63,617 nucleotides of DNA from assembly GCA_043813305.1 (NCBI GenBank), contig JBDRLC010000059.1:1-63617 (forward strand). Reading direction: 5' to 3'. This DNA comes from JAHIZC01 sp043813305. GTDB taxonomy: Bacteria; Omnitrophota; Gorgyraeia; Gygaellales; Profunditerraquicolaceae. Shown here piece after piece: positions 25,236 through 34,184 of this stretch (positions are counted from its first letter, which is position 1; every line of letters starts with the position of its first letter). A program made the position numbers and the translations under genes. The notes below the pieces were generated by a model. The model worked only from the letters and a program-made list of their open reading frames with translations. It searched no databases and was not told the DNA's origin.

Positions 25236-25494
25236 GTAAGCGAGTGCACAATTTATGCCTGTCTGTCGCCTGCCTGACGGCAGTCAGGGCAGACAGGAAA
25301 CGTAGTGAAGATAAATTGTATGCACGAGGTTACCCCCACACCAATTGTAAAAACGACTATTGTTTCAGAACAATTGGTGTGGGGGTTAGTTCGCAGACGG
25401 TCTTCCCTCAAGACCGAGTCACAATAGATGCGGTTCTTCGGGACGAGGTCGGCCTACAGCTTATCTCGTTTATACTCCATAAGCTGTCTGCTCA
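25236..25494. repeat. Composite hairpin element between ftsA and yggS (copy 2)
   Basis: This 314-bp gap has no gene. It holds, in order: arms GTGCACAATTTAT/ATAAATTGTATGCAC around a CCTGCCTGACGGCAGTCAGG palindrome (25242-25326); a perfect 17-bp hairpin, ACCCCCACACCAATTGT at 25332-25348 with 25370-25386; a GGTCTT/AAGACC hairpin; and ACAGCTTAT/ATAAGCTGT near the ftsA stop. The order and the phrase GTTAGTTCGCAGAC match the element at 12548-12700 (GTAAGTTCGAACAG). It is not a tRNA. Confidence 0.75.
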
Positions 25495-26751
25495 TTAAAA
25501 GTACTCTTGGTACACTTCCTTGACCCTGTTTACTGCTCTCTGGATAAGATTTCCGACGGGTTTTTGGGCGGGTGAAACACCTCTTTTTTTATCTGCAAGT
25601 ACCTCGCAGATCATGCCTAAAGAAGTCAGATAGGTCAACGATTTCGTCTGGCTTAATGCGCCCTCTTCCTTTATATAAGAGAGTAGGTGCGGGGATGCAA
25701 TACGGCCTAATTTCACTGAAACAGTAAGAGTATTCTCTAATGTCTCGACAAAACCTTCCAGCGATACGGTCCTGCCGGTAACAATAAACGAACTTAATTC
25801 CGGCGTCTCTAATTTTTGATTGACCGCTTCTTTTATTTTCGTACAAATCATTCTGGCTTCATCGGTAATAATTGCCGATATTTCCTTCTGTTTTATCGGC
25901 TTATAAAAATCATCCTTCTTCACCAGGATCTCTTTATCATCGGGGATTCTCTGGGGGTCCGCGATGATTCCATATGATCTTTTAATGTCTTCCGCTAAAT
26001 CAAAAGGCAGATCTAACCTCTCCTTAAGCTTATTAGTCAGACAATTGCCTCCGTGCGGCAAAATCACTAAATCCTGCAGGAATCCGTCTTTAAATACTAG
26101 TAACTCTGTCTTATCGGTACCGATATCGCAGAATAAACTTAAACCCTTCCTCTCAGACTCTTGATTAAATATCGCCTTACTTGCGGTAAGCGGAGAAAAA
26201 GACAGGCCTGCAACTTCGTATCCTGACTGATTTATCACCCTAGTGATGCTTTGTATGGAAGATAACTTCGCGCAGACCAAAAGCAGGTTTACTTCCAAAT
26301 TATGACTATATAGCCCCTGCGGGTTGATAAGATTTTTCTTGGAATCTATGCCGTAGTTAATCGGCATAGTGTGAATTATTTCATCCTCCAGGTTTGATGC
26401 GAGTATCCGCGCCTGTTCATTAACCTTATTTATATCTGATTTAGTGATTACTTTATTCCCTCTCTCAGCTAAAGGCATGATCGCGTGACTCTGTTTGATA
26501 GTGATATCCTGCCCGGAGATATTCGTATATACCGACTTAAACTTTATCCCGGATTTGTTTTTAAGATTCTTCAATATCCTGCTTACACCGTCGATCACAT
26601 CGATAGAATTGACTATTGATCCGCTCTTTATCCCTTTCGAAGGCAGATAATCAAAAAAGAGTTTGTTGATCCGCCGGTTATTCACCTCGGCAAGGACGGC
26701 TGAGATCTTACTGGAACCTAATTCTATCGCACAGATATAATTATTTATCAT
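25495..26751 (-). CDS. ftsA: Cell division protein FtsA
   Basis: A 418-residue actin-like protein that tethers FtsZ to the membrane and recruits later division proteins. It has the start YICAIELGSSKISAVLAE, the phosphate-2 region FCDIGTDKTELLVF, the FtsA-specific SHA-type region HSHNLEVNLLLVCAK, and a C-terminal amphipathic helix (LIQRAVNRVKEVYQEYF) for membrane binding. It overlaps ftsQ by 11 bp. In most bacteria ftsZ follows directly; here ftsA is the last gene and a hairpin element and the yggS operon follow. Confidence 0.95.
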   Translation of the reverse strand: MINNYICAIELGSSKISAVLAEVNNRRINKLFFDYLPSKGIKSGSIVNSIDVIDGVSRILKNLKNKSGIKFKSVYTNISGQDITIKQSHAIMPLAERGNKVITKSDINKVNEQARILASNLEDEIIHTMPINYGIDSKKNLINPQGLYSHNLEVNLLLVCAKLSSIQSITRVINQSGYEVAGLSFSPLTASKAIFNQESERKGLSLFCDIGTDKTELLVFKDGFLQDLVILPHGGNCLTNKLKERLDLPFDLAEDIKRSYGIIADPQRIPDDKEILVKKDDFYKPIKQKEISAIITDEARMICTKIKEAVNQKLETPELSSFIVTGRTVSLEGFVETLENTLTVSVKLGRIASPHLLSYIKEEGALSQTKSLTYLTSLGMICEVLADKKRGVSPAQKPVGNLIQRAVNRVKEVYQEYF

Positions 26752-27478
26752 CTTTGTATTTTATCACCGCATCCTTAAATCGCAAATCAATATATTTTAT
26801 CCCATTGATCTTATCCCTTGATTGGGCGAACAAATTCCCCAGGATAGCTAACTTAACGCCTATATCATCTTGCGGCAATCTTACTTCAATATTTTCTACG
26901 GAGATCAATATGTTATTTAGGTCTATCAAATTGATATTTTCAATCTTATGGTCTTGCGCAAAGCCGTTATTGTTGGCTTCTTTTAAAATCTCCAAGACTA
27001 AACGAATCTCTTTCGTATTATATCTCCTACCCGACTTGGGACCGAAGATTTTAGTCTCTAATCCCAGAATAACCGGTAGTTCACTGTTTTCTATTAAAGC
27101 AGAGTCATAAAAAAGCACCCCCTGTCCGTCAAGAACGAAATATTTATATAATTTCAATAAAGCCACCGGGGAGCGTTTCAGGAAATCCACGAATATCCGG
27201 TTAGGTAAAACCCTGACTATCCTGATATTGCTGTATTCAGGAAATGATTTCAGCACATGCTCAGACTCTTTACCTAAATCTATGCTAAATATATTTTTTC
27301 CTTTCAAATGGGAAAAATCTACTTTCACCGGATCCTTCATGATTATTTCGGTTACCCGGAAATATTCTGCATTCTTCGCTGATTTCCAGATATAACCCAA
27401 AACAAAACAGAGAATAACCAGAATCAGGAATGTAACCACTATTAATCCAACCGGCAGCTTAAACTTTCTTTTTTTCAT
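26741..27478 (-). CDS. ftsQ: Cell division protein FtsQ/DivIB
   Basis: A 245-residue bitopic protein with a short basic cytoplasmic N-terminus, one membrane helix (about 10-32), a POTRA-like domain (about 38-105, with FPEYSNIRIVRVLPNRIFVD) and a beta domain. FtsQ links FtsA/FtsZ to the septal wall enzymes through FtsL and FtsB. It lies between ddl and ftsA in the standard dcw order and overlaps both. The POTRA pattern, membrane topology and position make the call secure. Confidence 0.9.
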   Translation of the reverse strand: MKKRKFKLPVGLIVVTFLILVILCFVLGYIWKSAKNAEYFRVTEIIMKDPVKVDFSHLKGKNIFSIDLGKESEHVLKSFPEYSNIRIVRVLPNRIFVDFLKRSPVALLKLYKYFVLDGQGVLFYDSALIENSELPVILGLETKIFGPKSGRRYNTKEIRLVLEILKEANNNGFAQDHKIENINLIDLNNILISVENIEVRLPQDDIGVKLAILGNLFAQSRDKINGIKYIDLRFKDAVIKYKDDK

Positions 27479-28400
27479 ATGCTAACTCGACCAGCCTCAG
27501 GCACAATTGATCAAAATCTATACCCACTGATTTGGCAGCCTTAGGCAGAAGGCTGGTCTGCGTAAGTCCGGGGATAGTATTGATCTCAAGAATATAAGGC
27601 AGGTTATCCGTACTTAAAATTATATCCGCCCTTGAGAAACCCGAGCAGCCTAACAGTAGATGAGCTAATAAAGCCGCTTGTTTGACTTTATTGGCAGACT
27701 TCAGATCTAACTTTGCCGGAACAATATAGCTGGTCATCCCAGGCTGATATTTGGCCTGAAAATCAAAGAATGGCTTTTTCGGAATGATCTCTATCACAGG
27801 AAGGGCATAATTATCTAATATCCCTACGGTCAACTCTCTGCCTTCGATATATTTCTCCGCAATCACCTTCCGATCAAAAACAAATGCCTCATCCAGCGCT
27901 TTATCAAAATACTTCTGGTCACGGATGACCGATAGGCCGATACTGGAACCATGGCTTGCGGGCTTTATAACCAACGGCACCCCTAAGTTATGAAGAGATT
28001 TCCAGCTCTTGCCGTAAGAGGATCTTTCTATGACTAAGGATTTCGGCACGTGCAGGCCGTAAGTCTTAAATATTGCGCGTGAAGCGGCCTTATCCATGGC
28101 AAGTTTACTTGCCGCGACTCCGGAACCTGTATAAGGGATTTTTAACTTTTCCAGTATACTCTGTATCTGCCCGTCTTCTCCGAAGCGTCCGTGTAAAGCT
28201 ACGAAAGCGCAATTAAGTTTATGCGACCTTAAAAATCTGGTGTTCTCCTGGGTCCTATCCGTCTTGATATCCAGCAAAGCTACATCTATATCCGCATCTT
28301 TGAGCGCGCGATATACGGCCTCACCGGATTTTAGCGAAATCTCTCTCTCTGATGAAGGACCTCCCATTAAAACTCCCACCTTACCGAAATTCAACGCCAT
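27459..28400 (-). CDS. ddl: D-alanine--D-alanine ligase
   Basis: A 313-residue ATP-grasp enzyme making D-Ala-D-Ala for peptidoglycan. Motifs are VLMGGPSSEREISLKSG at the N-terminus, LHGRFGEDGQIQSIL, GSSIGLSVI, and the metal-binding end ILEINTIPGLTQTSLLPKAA. The EINTIPG stretch and overall length fit D-Ala-D-Ala ligases. It overlaps murB by 10 bp and ftsQ by 20 bp. Confidence 0.96.
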   Translation of the reverse strand: MALNFGKVGVLMGGPSSEREISLKSGEAVYRALKDADIDVALLDIKTDRTQENTRFLRSHKLNCAFVALHGRFGEDGQIQSILEKLKIPYTGSGVAASKLAMDKAASRAIFKTYGLHVPKSLVIERSSYGKSWKSLHNLGVPLVIKPASHGSSIGLSVIRDQKYFDKALDEAFVFDRKVIAEKYIEGRELTVGILDNYALPVIEIIPKKPFFDFQAKYQPGMTSYIVPAKLDLKSANKVKQAALLAHLLLGCSGFSRADIILSTDNLPYILEINTIPGLTQTSLLPKAAKSVGIDFDQLCLRLVELAYEKKKV

Positions 28401-29293
28401 ATCTTTATCTCCGGATCCAGCTCTATCTTAAACTTATGTTTTACTCTTCTCCTGATCAAGCTGATTAGTTTCAATACATCAGCCGAACTTGCATTCTTTT
28501 TATTTAAAATAAAATTAGCGTGTTTAGGAGAAATATAGGCATCTCCTAATCTTTTGCCTTTTAAATTACACTGCTCAATCAATCTACCGGCAGGAGATCC
28601 ACAAAGAGGATTTTTAAATATACTTCCGGCACAGAGGGATAGGTGGCCCTGACGGCTTTTGCGGACTTTCAAATATTCTTCTGTAATGTCCTGAATTTCT
28701 TTTTTCTTCTTTTTACGCAGTCTTAAGCGCGCATTTAAAATTATATACCTTTGCAGGCTCGATCTGCGATAATCAAATCGTAGATTTTTCCTATCTAGTT
28801 TCTTTATATTGCCCTGATAATCTAACACCGTAACATTTTCTACGATATCAGCGATATTCTTCCCCCAGGCCCCTGCATTCATCGCCAGAGCTCCCCCTAA
28901 TGTCCCGGGGATACCGATCAAAAACTCTAATCCCGAAAGGCCGCGCTTTTGTGTTTCACGGATCATCCGGTTTAAACTAAGCCCGCTTCCCGCTTCTAGG
29001 CATTGATCATTATAGGAGATCTTTTTAAAATAAGGCGCACTTAAACTCAGCACTATTGCATCCAGGCCTTTATCATCTACCAGAATATTACTGCCTGAAC
29101 CGATGATAAACACCGGAATATCGTGCTTCTTCGCCGCAATCAAAAGTTGATTCAAATCGGCTATATCCTTAGGTTGGACAAAAAATTTTGCCGCTCCGCC
29201 GATCTTAAAGGTAGTATGTCTCTTTAAGGGCTCTTTAAACCTTACTCTTCCCTTTATCCCGTTAAAAATATCACTTTTCTTATATTTTTTCAT
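28391..29293 (-). CDS. murB: UDP-N-acetylenolpyruvoylglucosamine reductase
   Basis: A 300-residue flavoenzyme reducing UDP-GlcNAc-enolpyruvate to UDP-MurNAc. FAD-binding motifs are HTTFKIGGAAKFFVQP, IGSGSNILVDD and LEFLIGIPGTLGGALAMNAG; the active-site region GSIFKNP is present (Ser proton donor), and the C-terminal Glu appears in FKIELDPEIKIW. It is the type II form, shorter than E. coli MurB. The ATG lies inside a palindromic repeat (29257-29307), which also encodes residues 8-13 (DIFNGI). Confidence 0.95.
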   Translation of the reverse strand: MKKYKKSDIFNGIKGRVRFKEPLKRHTTFKIGGAAKFFVQPKDIADLNQLLIAAKKHDIPVFIIGSGSNILVDDKGLDAIVLSLSAPYFKKISYNDQCLEAGSGLSLNRMIRETQKRGLSGLEFLIGIPGTLGGALAMNAGAWGKNIADIVENVTVLDYQGNIKKLDRKNLRFDYRRSSLQRYIILNARLRLRKKKKKEIQDITEEYLKVRKSRQGHLSLCAGSIFKNPLCGSPAGRLIEQCNLKGKRLGDAYISPKHANFILNKKNASSADVLKLISLIRRRVKHKFKIELDPEIKIWR

Positions 29294-29307
29294 ATTTTTT
29301 AACGGGA
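29257..29307. repeat. ~50-bp palindromic element spanning the murC stop and murB start
   Basis: TCCCGTTAAAAATAT (29257-29271) pairs with ATATTTTTTAACGGGA (29292-29307) with one extra T, around a 20-nt spacer. The right arm supplies the last codons and stop of murC and the murB start codon. The arms are a diverged version of CCCGTTAGAAAT elsewhere in the window. Confidence 0.7.
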
Positions 29308-30663
29308 CTTAATCCTCTCCACCAACTCATCGCAAATCCTTATAATATCTCCCGCGCCTAACGTAACTACTAAATCTTTAGGTTTAATCATCTCTAAGAT
29401 ACGCCCAATGATCTCCTCCTTCGGTAGAAATTCAATATGCTTATCTTGCGCATTTTCTTTTATTTTGTAATACAGGCTCCTTCCGTTTATGCCCTCTATC
29501 GGAACTTCGCCTGCAGGATATATGTCGGTGGTGATAATGCAGTCTGCCAGCTCAAAAGATTCCGCGAACTCATTCAGAAGCAATTTAGTCCTGCTGTAAC
29601 GATGAGGTTGGAATACGGCGATAATTCTGTTTTGTTTTAATCCCTTGAGCGCTTCCAGCGTTGCCCTTATCTCAGTAGGATGGTGCGCATAATCATCGAT
29701 TACTAAAAGTTCGTTTGCGTTGAATTTGACTTCGAGCCTGCGGCGTGCACCCCGATAACTAGCCAAGGTTTTCTTTATGAATTCTATATCTATCCCCAGT
29801 TCAACACCTAAAGCAATAGCAGAAAGGGCATTAGAAATGTTATGCATCCCTCCCAGGGCAAGATGAAATCTACCGATAAACTTATCTTTGTGAAAACAGT
29901 CAAATTCCGATGTCAGGCCTTTGACCTCTATATTCTTCGGGTAAAATTGAGCACTCTCTTTTAGACCGAAAGAAAGTTGCCGGTTTTTATAGCCCTTTAA
30001 AAGTTTTTTTAAGTTCTTATCATCTTCGCAATAAAAAACACACCCCCCCTTTTCTGTTTTTGTAAGGAACTCCTTAAAAGCATCAATCTCCTTTTCGAAT
30101 GTCTGGTAATAATCTAAATGTTCATGATCGATATTAGTGATGATCGAATATTTGGGTTTAAAATACAGAAACGACCCGTCTGATTCATCGGATTCAGCTA
30201 CAAAGAACTTTCCTTTTCCTAAGCAGGCATTGGCATCTATATTACGCAGAATCCCGCCTATTGCTACAGTTGGAAAAAGATCGGCTTGGATCAGAAGATA
30301 AGAGATCAATGAAGTGGTAGTGGTCTTCCCATGACTGCCGGCAATGGAAATAACCGTCTTATCTTCCATTAATGCTGCAAGCGCCTGGGCGCGTTTCAAA
30401 ATCGGGATCCCTCTTTTTTTTGTCTCGGCTATCTCAGGATTGTGCTCTTTTATCGCTGAGGAATAGACCACGTAATCTACGTCTTTTAAGTTCTTGGGGC
30501 TATGTCCGGTATATATCCTTGCACCCTGTTTTTTAAGCTCTTTGGTAACCAGATTTTCTCTTATATCAGAACCGCTTACCCTATGTCCGTTATGCAGGAG
30601 CAGCTTGGCGATCCCGCTCATTCCGATTCCGCCGATACCAATTAAATAATAATGTTTATCCAT
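29299..30663 (-). CDS. murC: UDP-N-acetylmuramate--L-alanine ligase
   Basis: A 454-residue Mur ligase adding L-Ala to UDP-MurNAc. The N-terminal motif is YLIGIGGIGMSGIAKLLL, the ATP site is SIAGSHGKTTTTSLISYLL, and DDYAHHPTEI and FQPHRYSRT are in the C-terminal part. All are typical of MurC. The gene begins 8 bp after murG and ends inside the palindromic repeat shared with the murB start, so its last residues (SR) come from the repeat. Confidence 0.97.
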   Translation of the reverse strand: MDKHYYLIGIGGIGMSGIAKLLLHNGHRVSGSDIRENLVTKELKKQGARIYTGHSPKNLKDVDYVVYSSAIKEHNPEIAETKKRGIPILKRAQALAALMEDKTVISIAGSHGKTTTTSLISYLLIQADLFPTVAIGGILRNIDANACLGKGKFFVAESDESDGSFLYFKPKYSIITNIDHEHLDYYQTFEKEIDAFKEFLTKTEKGGCVFYCEDDKNLKKLLKGYKNRQLSFGLKESAQFYPKNIEVKGLTSEFDCFHKDKFIGRFHLALGGMHNISNALSAIALGVELGIDIEFIKKTLASYRGARRRLEVKFNANELLVIDDYAHHPTEIRATLEALKGLKQNRIIAVFQPHRYSRTKLLLNEFAESFELADCIITTDIYPAGEVPIEGINGRSLYYKIKENAQDKHIEFLPKEEIIGRILEMIKPKDLVVTLGAGDIIRICDELVERIKSR

Positions 30664-30671
30664 TCTCTAAC

Positions 30672-31817
30672 TCAAACCTTTAATAATGATACCGCCTGAT
30701 CGATAAGTAAACTATCGGCATTGGGTCTTTCTATTTTACGGTAGCCCGAACGCATAGAATCTATTCTCTGAGGGCTACTTACCAACCCCTCGAGCAGCTC
30801 TCTGAACATTACCGGATTCAATTTATTTTCATCGAGTACAACCGCTGCCCCCAGGTCTTGCAGGACCCGCGCATTGCTTGACTGATGACTATAGGCAAAG
30901 GGGTAAGGGATAATTACCGCCGGTATTGCAAATTTCATTAGTTCCGCAATAGTGGTAGCTCCTGCCCTAGAGACTACCAAATCAGAAATACTATAAGCAT
31001 ACTCTATCTCTTTCAAAAAAACAAATAATTTAAATTTTAATTCTAAGTTTTCATACTCGTTCTTTATGAAATCATAATCTTTATCCCCGGTTATATGGAT
31101 TACCTGTAAACTATACTTACCCCGTAACGACGCCAATGCCTCTAAGAAGATGCGATTAACCATGCGGCTACCCTGGCTCCCTCCGATAACTAAAACCGTA
31201 AATTTATCCGGATCAAAATCAAAAAAGTCCAGGGCTTCGTCTCTATCCACTGCTTTTAGATTCTGACGCAGAGGATTACCGGTAAATGCCAACTTATTCT
31301 TACTGAATTTAAAAAAACTACCGCTATTCTCAAAAGATAACGCGATTTTATCTACGAAGCGGGCAAGAAAACTGTTAGCCCGGCCAGGTACAACATTCTG
31401 CTCATGGATCAATGTCTTTATCCTAAACAGCCGGGCAAATAATACCGTAGGAAGTGAATAAATCGTACCAAAACCGACTACGATCTCCGGATGAAATCTG
31501 ATCAGAACCCACAGACTATCCAATGATCCCTTGAGGTATTTTAGTGCCGCGATAATATTCTCTAAGTTTATTCCTGAAGAAAACCTGACTAAAGGGATAT
31601 ATTCTGTTCTGTGGCCGATCGCGCCTATCCGATGAATCGCCGGGGAATCCGGCATTACTAAGAGGGTCTCTGCTCCTCTCTTTTCCTCCTTAAAAGCATT
31701 TAAGAAACTGAGTGCGGGAAATATATGGCCACCGCTGCTTCCGGTAACCGCCAGAATTCTCACCCCGTACTTTCTTCCTTTATGCGATAGGCTATCCTTA
31801 GAAAGTACAGGGCTCAT
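30672..31817 (-). CDS. murG: UDP-GlcNAc:lipid I N-acetylglucosaminyltransferase
   Basis: A 381-residue GT28 glycosyltransferase forming lipid II at the inner membrane. Motifs are GSSGGHIFPALSF, HEQNVVPGRANSFLA, VIGGSQGSRMVN and SRAGATTIAELMKF with the C-terminal IPYPFAYSHQSSNA. The ATG at 31817 has an AGGAG site and overlaps the ftsW stop (ATGA). It gives an 18-residue extension ahead of the normal start (GTG at 31763, VRILAVTG). The extension is encoded by a palindrome (arms CCCTGTACTTTC and GAAAGTACGGGG), which resembles other start-site repeats in this window. Confidence 0.95.
   Translation of the reverse strand: MSPVLSKDSLSHKGRKYGVRILAVTGSSGGHIFPALSFLNAFKEEKRGAETLLVMPDSPAIHRIGAIGHRTEYIPLVRFSSGINLENIIAALKYLKGSLDSLWVLIRFHPEIVVGFGTIYSLPTVLFARLFRIKTLIHEQNVVPGRANSFLARFVDKIALSFENSGSFFKFSKNKLAFTGNPLRQNLKAVDRDEALDFFDFDPDKFTVLVIGGSQGSRMVNRIFLEALASLRGKYSLQVIHITGDKDYDFIKNEYENLELKFKLFVFLKEIEYAYSISDLVVSRAGATTIAELMKFAIPAVIIPYPFAYSHQSSNARVLQDLGAAVVLDENKLNPVMFRELLEGLVSSPQRIDSMRSGYRKIERPNADSLLIDQAVSLLKV
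31763..31812. repeat. 50-bp palindrome at the murG start
   Basis: CCCCGTACTTTC (31763-31774) and GAAAGTACAGGG (31801-31812) match in 11 of 12 positions. Length and placement equal those of the CCCGTTAGAAAT elements, but the inner arm sequence differs, so it may be a separate or diverged family. Confidence 0.65.
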
Positions 31818-32908
31818 GGGTATTCTCCTGAGCGCGCAATATTTAAAAGTATCCCCACGCTGATCATATCAAGGACAAGTGATGTTCCGCCGTAACTGAT
31901 AAAAGGTAAAGGTAATCCTTTCGTAGGCAGTACGCCGCAGGAGACTCCGATGTTGATTACTGCTTTAAGAGAAATCATCAGTACTAAGCCCAGGCTCAAA
32001 AAATGACCGAAGCTATCGCTAGTATTCTTTATAATCTTTAACCCCTGCAAAATGAAGATCATAAATAACGCTATCACCCCCAGAGTACCCAATAACCCTA
32101 ATTCTTCTCCGATAATAGAAAAAATAAAATCCGTATGTGCGGCAGGCAGGTAAAATAATTTTTGTTTAGAATGCCCCAGGCCTAAACCAAATAATCCTCC
32201 TGAGCCCAAGGCTATCTGAGACTGAATGATCTGAAAACCTCCGCCCTTAGGGTCCAGCCAGGGATTTAAAAAAGCCAGAATGCGCATCCTTCTATAAGGC
32301 ACTCTGAATATTAGTGCATAAAGTACAGGCAGGCTCACTAAGCCCAAAGATAAAAAATAAAACGGCCTGATACCAGCAACAAAGAGCATAGTCAATGCGA
32401 CTATGCCGATTGCTAAAGCTGTTCCCAGGTCCGGCTGCATAAGTATCAACAACGTACATAAACCTAAGACGCATAAAGGCGGCAGAAAACCCCTGGATAA
32501 ATCCCTGATCGCTTTCCCCTTTCTGGTAATAAAGTCTGCCAGATAAATAATCAAGAACATTCCGGATAACTCAGAAGGCTGAAAACTGAAAAATTTAAAT
32601 CTAAACCATCTGCGCGCTCCGGATACCTCTCTACCGATTCCGGGGATCAATACTAAGATCAATAATACAAACGCAAAAAACAACAGCGGCCTGGCGAATT
32701 TTCTTAAATCGCGATAATCTATACTCATCGCAAAAAAAGTAAGTATTGCTCCTATAACCAAAAAGCTAAGGTGCCTCTTAAAGAAATAAAAACTATCTTT
32801 ATATGTCTCCCAGGCATGGATGCTTGAAGCGCTATAGATCATCACCAGGCCGATAGAGATCAAAATAATCGAAACCGCAAATAGATTAAACCTTACTCTT
32901 TGCATCAT
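31814..32908 (-). CDS. ftsW: Septal peptidoglycan polymerase FtsW (SEDS family)
   Basis: A 364-residue SEDS protein with about ten membrane segments, polymerising glycan strands at the division site together with FtsI. Motifs are SGARRWFRFKFFSFQPSEL, LPAAHTDFIFSIIGEELG and CGVLPTKGLPLPFISYGGTS. Location between murD and murG in the dcw cluster identifies it as FtsW rather than RodA. It overlaps murD by 23 bp and murG by 4 bp. Confidence 0.96.
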   Translation of the reverse strand: MMQRVRFNLFAVSIILISIGLVMIYSASSIHAWETYKDSFYFFKRHLSFLVIGAILTFFAMSIDYRDLRKFARPLLFFAFVLLILVLIPGIGREVSGARRWFRFKFFSFQPSELSGMFLIIYLADFITRKGKAIRDLSRGFLPPLCVLGLCTLLILMQPDLGTALAIGIVALTMLFVAGIRPFYFLSLGLVSLPVLYALIFRVPYRRMRILAFLNPWLDPKGGGFQIIQSQIALGSGGLFGLGLGHSKQKLFYLPAAHTDFIFSIIGEELGLLGTLGVIALFMIFILQGLKIIKNTSDSFGHFLSLGLVLMISLKAVINIGVSCGVLPTKGLPLPFISYGGTSLVLDMISVGILLNIARSGEYP

Positions 32909-34178
32909 CTCTTGCTTGAGCTTGCCCTAAACCTGACACCGCCTGTTTAAACTGCCTTCCTCTTTCTTCGTAATTTAAGAACATATCGAAGCTTGAACAC
33001 ATTGGGGATAGCAATATACAATCTCCTGCACTAGCCTTATGATAAGCTTTACTTACTGCCTCCTCCAACGTATTAGCACGCTCAATGGAAAGGTTCCCTC
33101 TGAAAACATCCTCTAAAATTCCGGCTGCTTCCCCGATCAGAATCACTTCTTTGACCTTACCTTTCGCTGAATCTAAAACACTATTATAGTCAACCCCTTT
33201 ATGCTTACCGCCGGCAATCCAGATTATCGGATCGCTTATATTCTCCAAGGCCCAGATTGCTGATTCCACGGTAGTGCTCTTTGAATCATTGATAAAGATT
33301 ATATCATTTATCCGGCTTACCTTCTCCATACGATGTTCGATACCTTGGAATCCGTCAAATACCCCCAATACCGTTTGCTTATCCACGCCTAATAATGAAC
33401 CGACGGCCAACACCGCAGCCTGATTAGGATTAAATTCCGCAGTACTGGAAAAATATACCACCTTTGCATCTGCCTCTTTGGATAACTCCCTTAGCACAGG
33501 ATCATCGCGGTTTATAACCAGATAATCGGTATTATCCTGATTGATAAATACCCGTTTCTTAGCCACAAGATACTCCCGGATATTATCATACCTGTCTAAA
33601 TGATTTGCGGAAAAATTAAGCATCACTGATATTTTCGGCTTGAAGCCGATAATCCTCTCTAACTGAAAGGAGCTGACCTCTAAAGATACGAAATCCTCGC
33701 TTCCCATCTTCTCTACTTCTTGGGAAAATGGTTTACCGATATTACCACAGACAAAAACCTTCCTGCCTGCCTCTTCTAAAATCCTTCCAATTAAGGTCGT
33801 AACCGTGGTCTTTCCGTTAGAACCGGTTACGGCAATAATCGTAGCGGGGCACAAAGATGCGGCGACTTCTATCTCGCTGATCACCGGAATGCCCTGATCT
33901 TGAGCCCATATAACCGGCAGGGCATTGTCTGCTACCCCCGGAGAAATCACCAGAAAATCTCTACCCTTTATAAATTCCCGGGTATGCTTTCCTAATTCAA
34001 CTTTAATCTTCTTCGATACAAGTGACTTTGCATTTGTGCGCGTAATCTGCGTGTCACAATTATCCGTAACGCTGACATCCGCGCCTAAAGCACGAAGTAG
34101 ATTACAGCAGGCCAGGCCCGAACGCGCCAACCCCGCTATCGTGATATTCTTTCCTTTATAATAATCCGTATTAATCAT
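32886..34178 (-). CDS. murD: UDP-N-acetylmuramoyl-L-alanine--D-glutamate ligase
   Basis: A 430-residue Mur ligase adding D-Glu. The N-terminal Rossmann-like start is ITIAGLARSGLACCNLL, the ATP motif IAVTGSNGKTTVTTLIG, then LEVSSFQLERI (typical of MurD), NHLDRYDNI and INDSKSTTVES. It occupies the standard place between mraY and ftsW. Length is normal. Confidence 0.97.
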   Translation of the reverse strand: MINTDYYKGKNITIAGLARSGLACCNLLRALGADVSVTDNCDTQITRTNAKSLVSKKIKVELGKHTREFIKGRDFLVISPGVADNALPVIWAQDQGIPVISEIEVAASLCPATIIAVTGSNGKTTVTTLIGRILEEAGRKVFVCGNIGKPFSQEVEKMGSEDFVSLEVSSFQLERIIGFKPKISVMLNFSANHLDRYDNIREYLVAKKRVFINQDNTDYLVINRDDPVLRELSKEADAKVVYFSSTAEFNPNQAAVLAVGSLLGVDKQTVLGVFDGFQGIEHRMEKVSRINDIIFINDSKSTTVESAIWALENISDPIIWIAGGKHKGVDYNSVLDSAKGKVKEVILIGEAAGILEDVFRGNLSIERANTLEEAVSKAYHKASAGDCILLSPMCSSFDMFLNYEERGRQFKQAVSGLGQAQARDDAKSKV

Positions 34179-34184
34179 AAGGCC

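Noticed and set aside
25380..25490. tRNA-like cloverleaf
   Set aside because: There are hairpins and a GGTTC, but no acceptor stem, no proper T loop and no anticodon arm in correct spacing.
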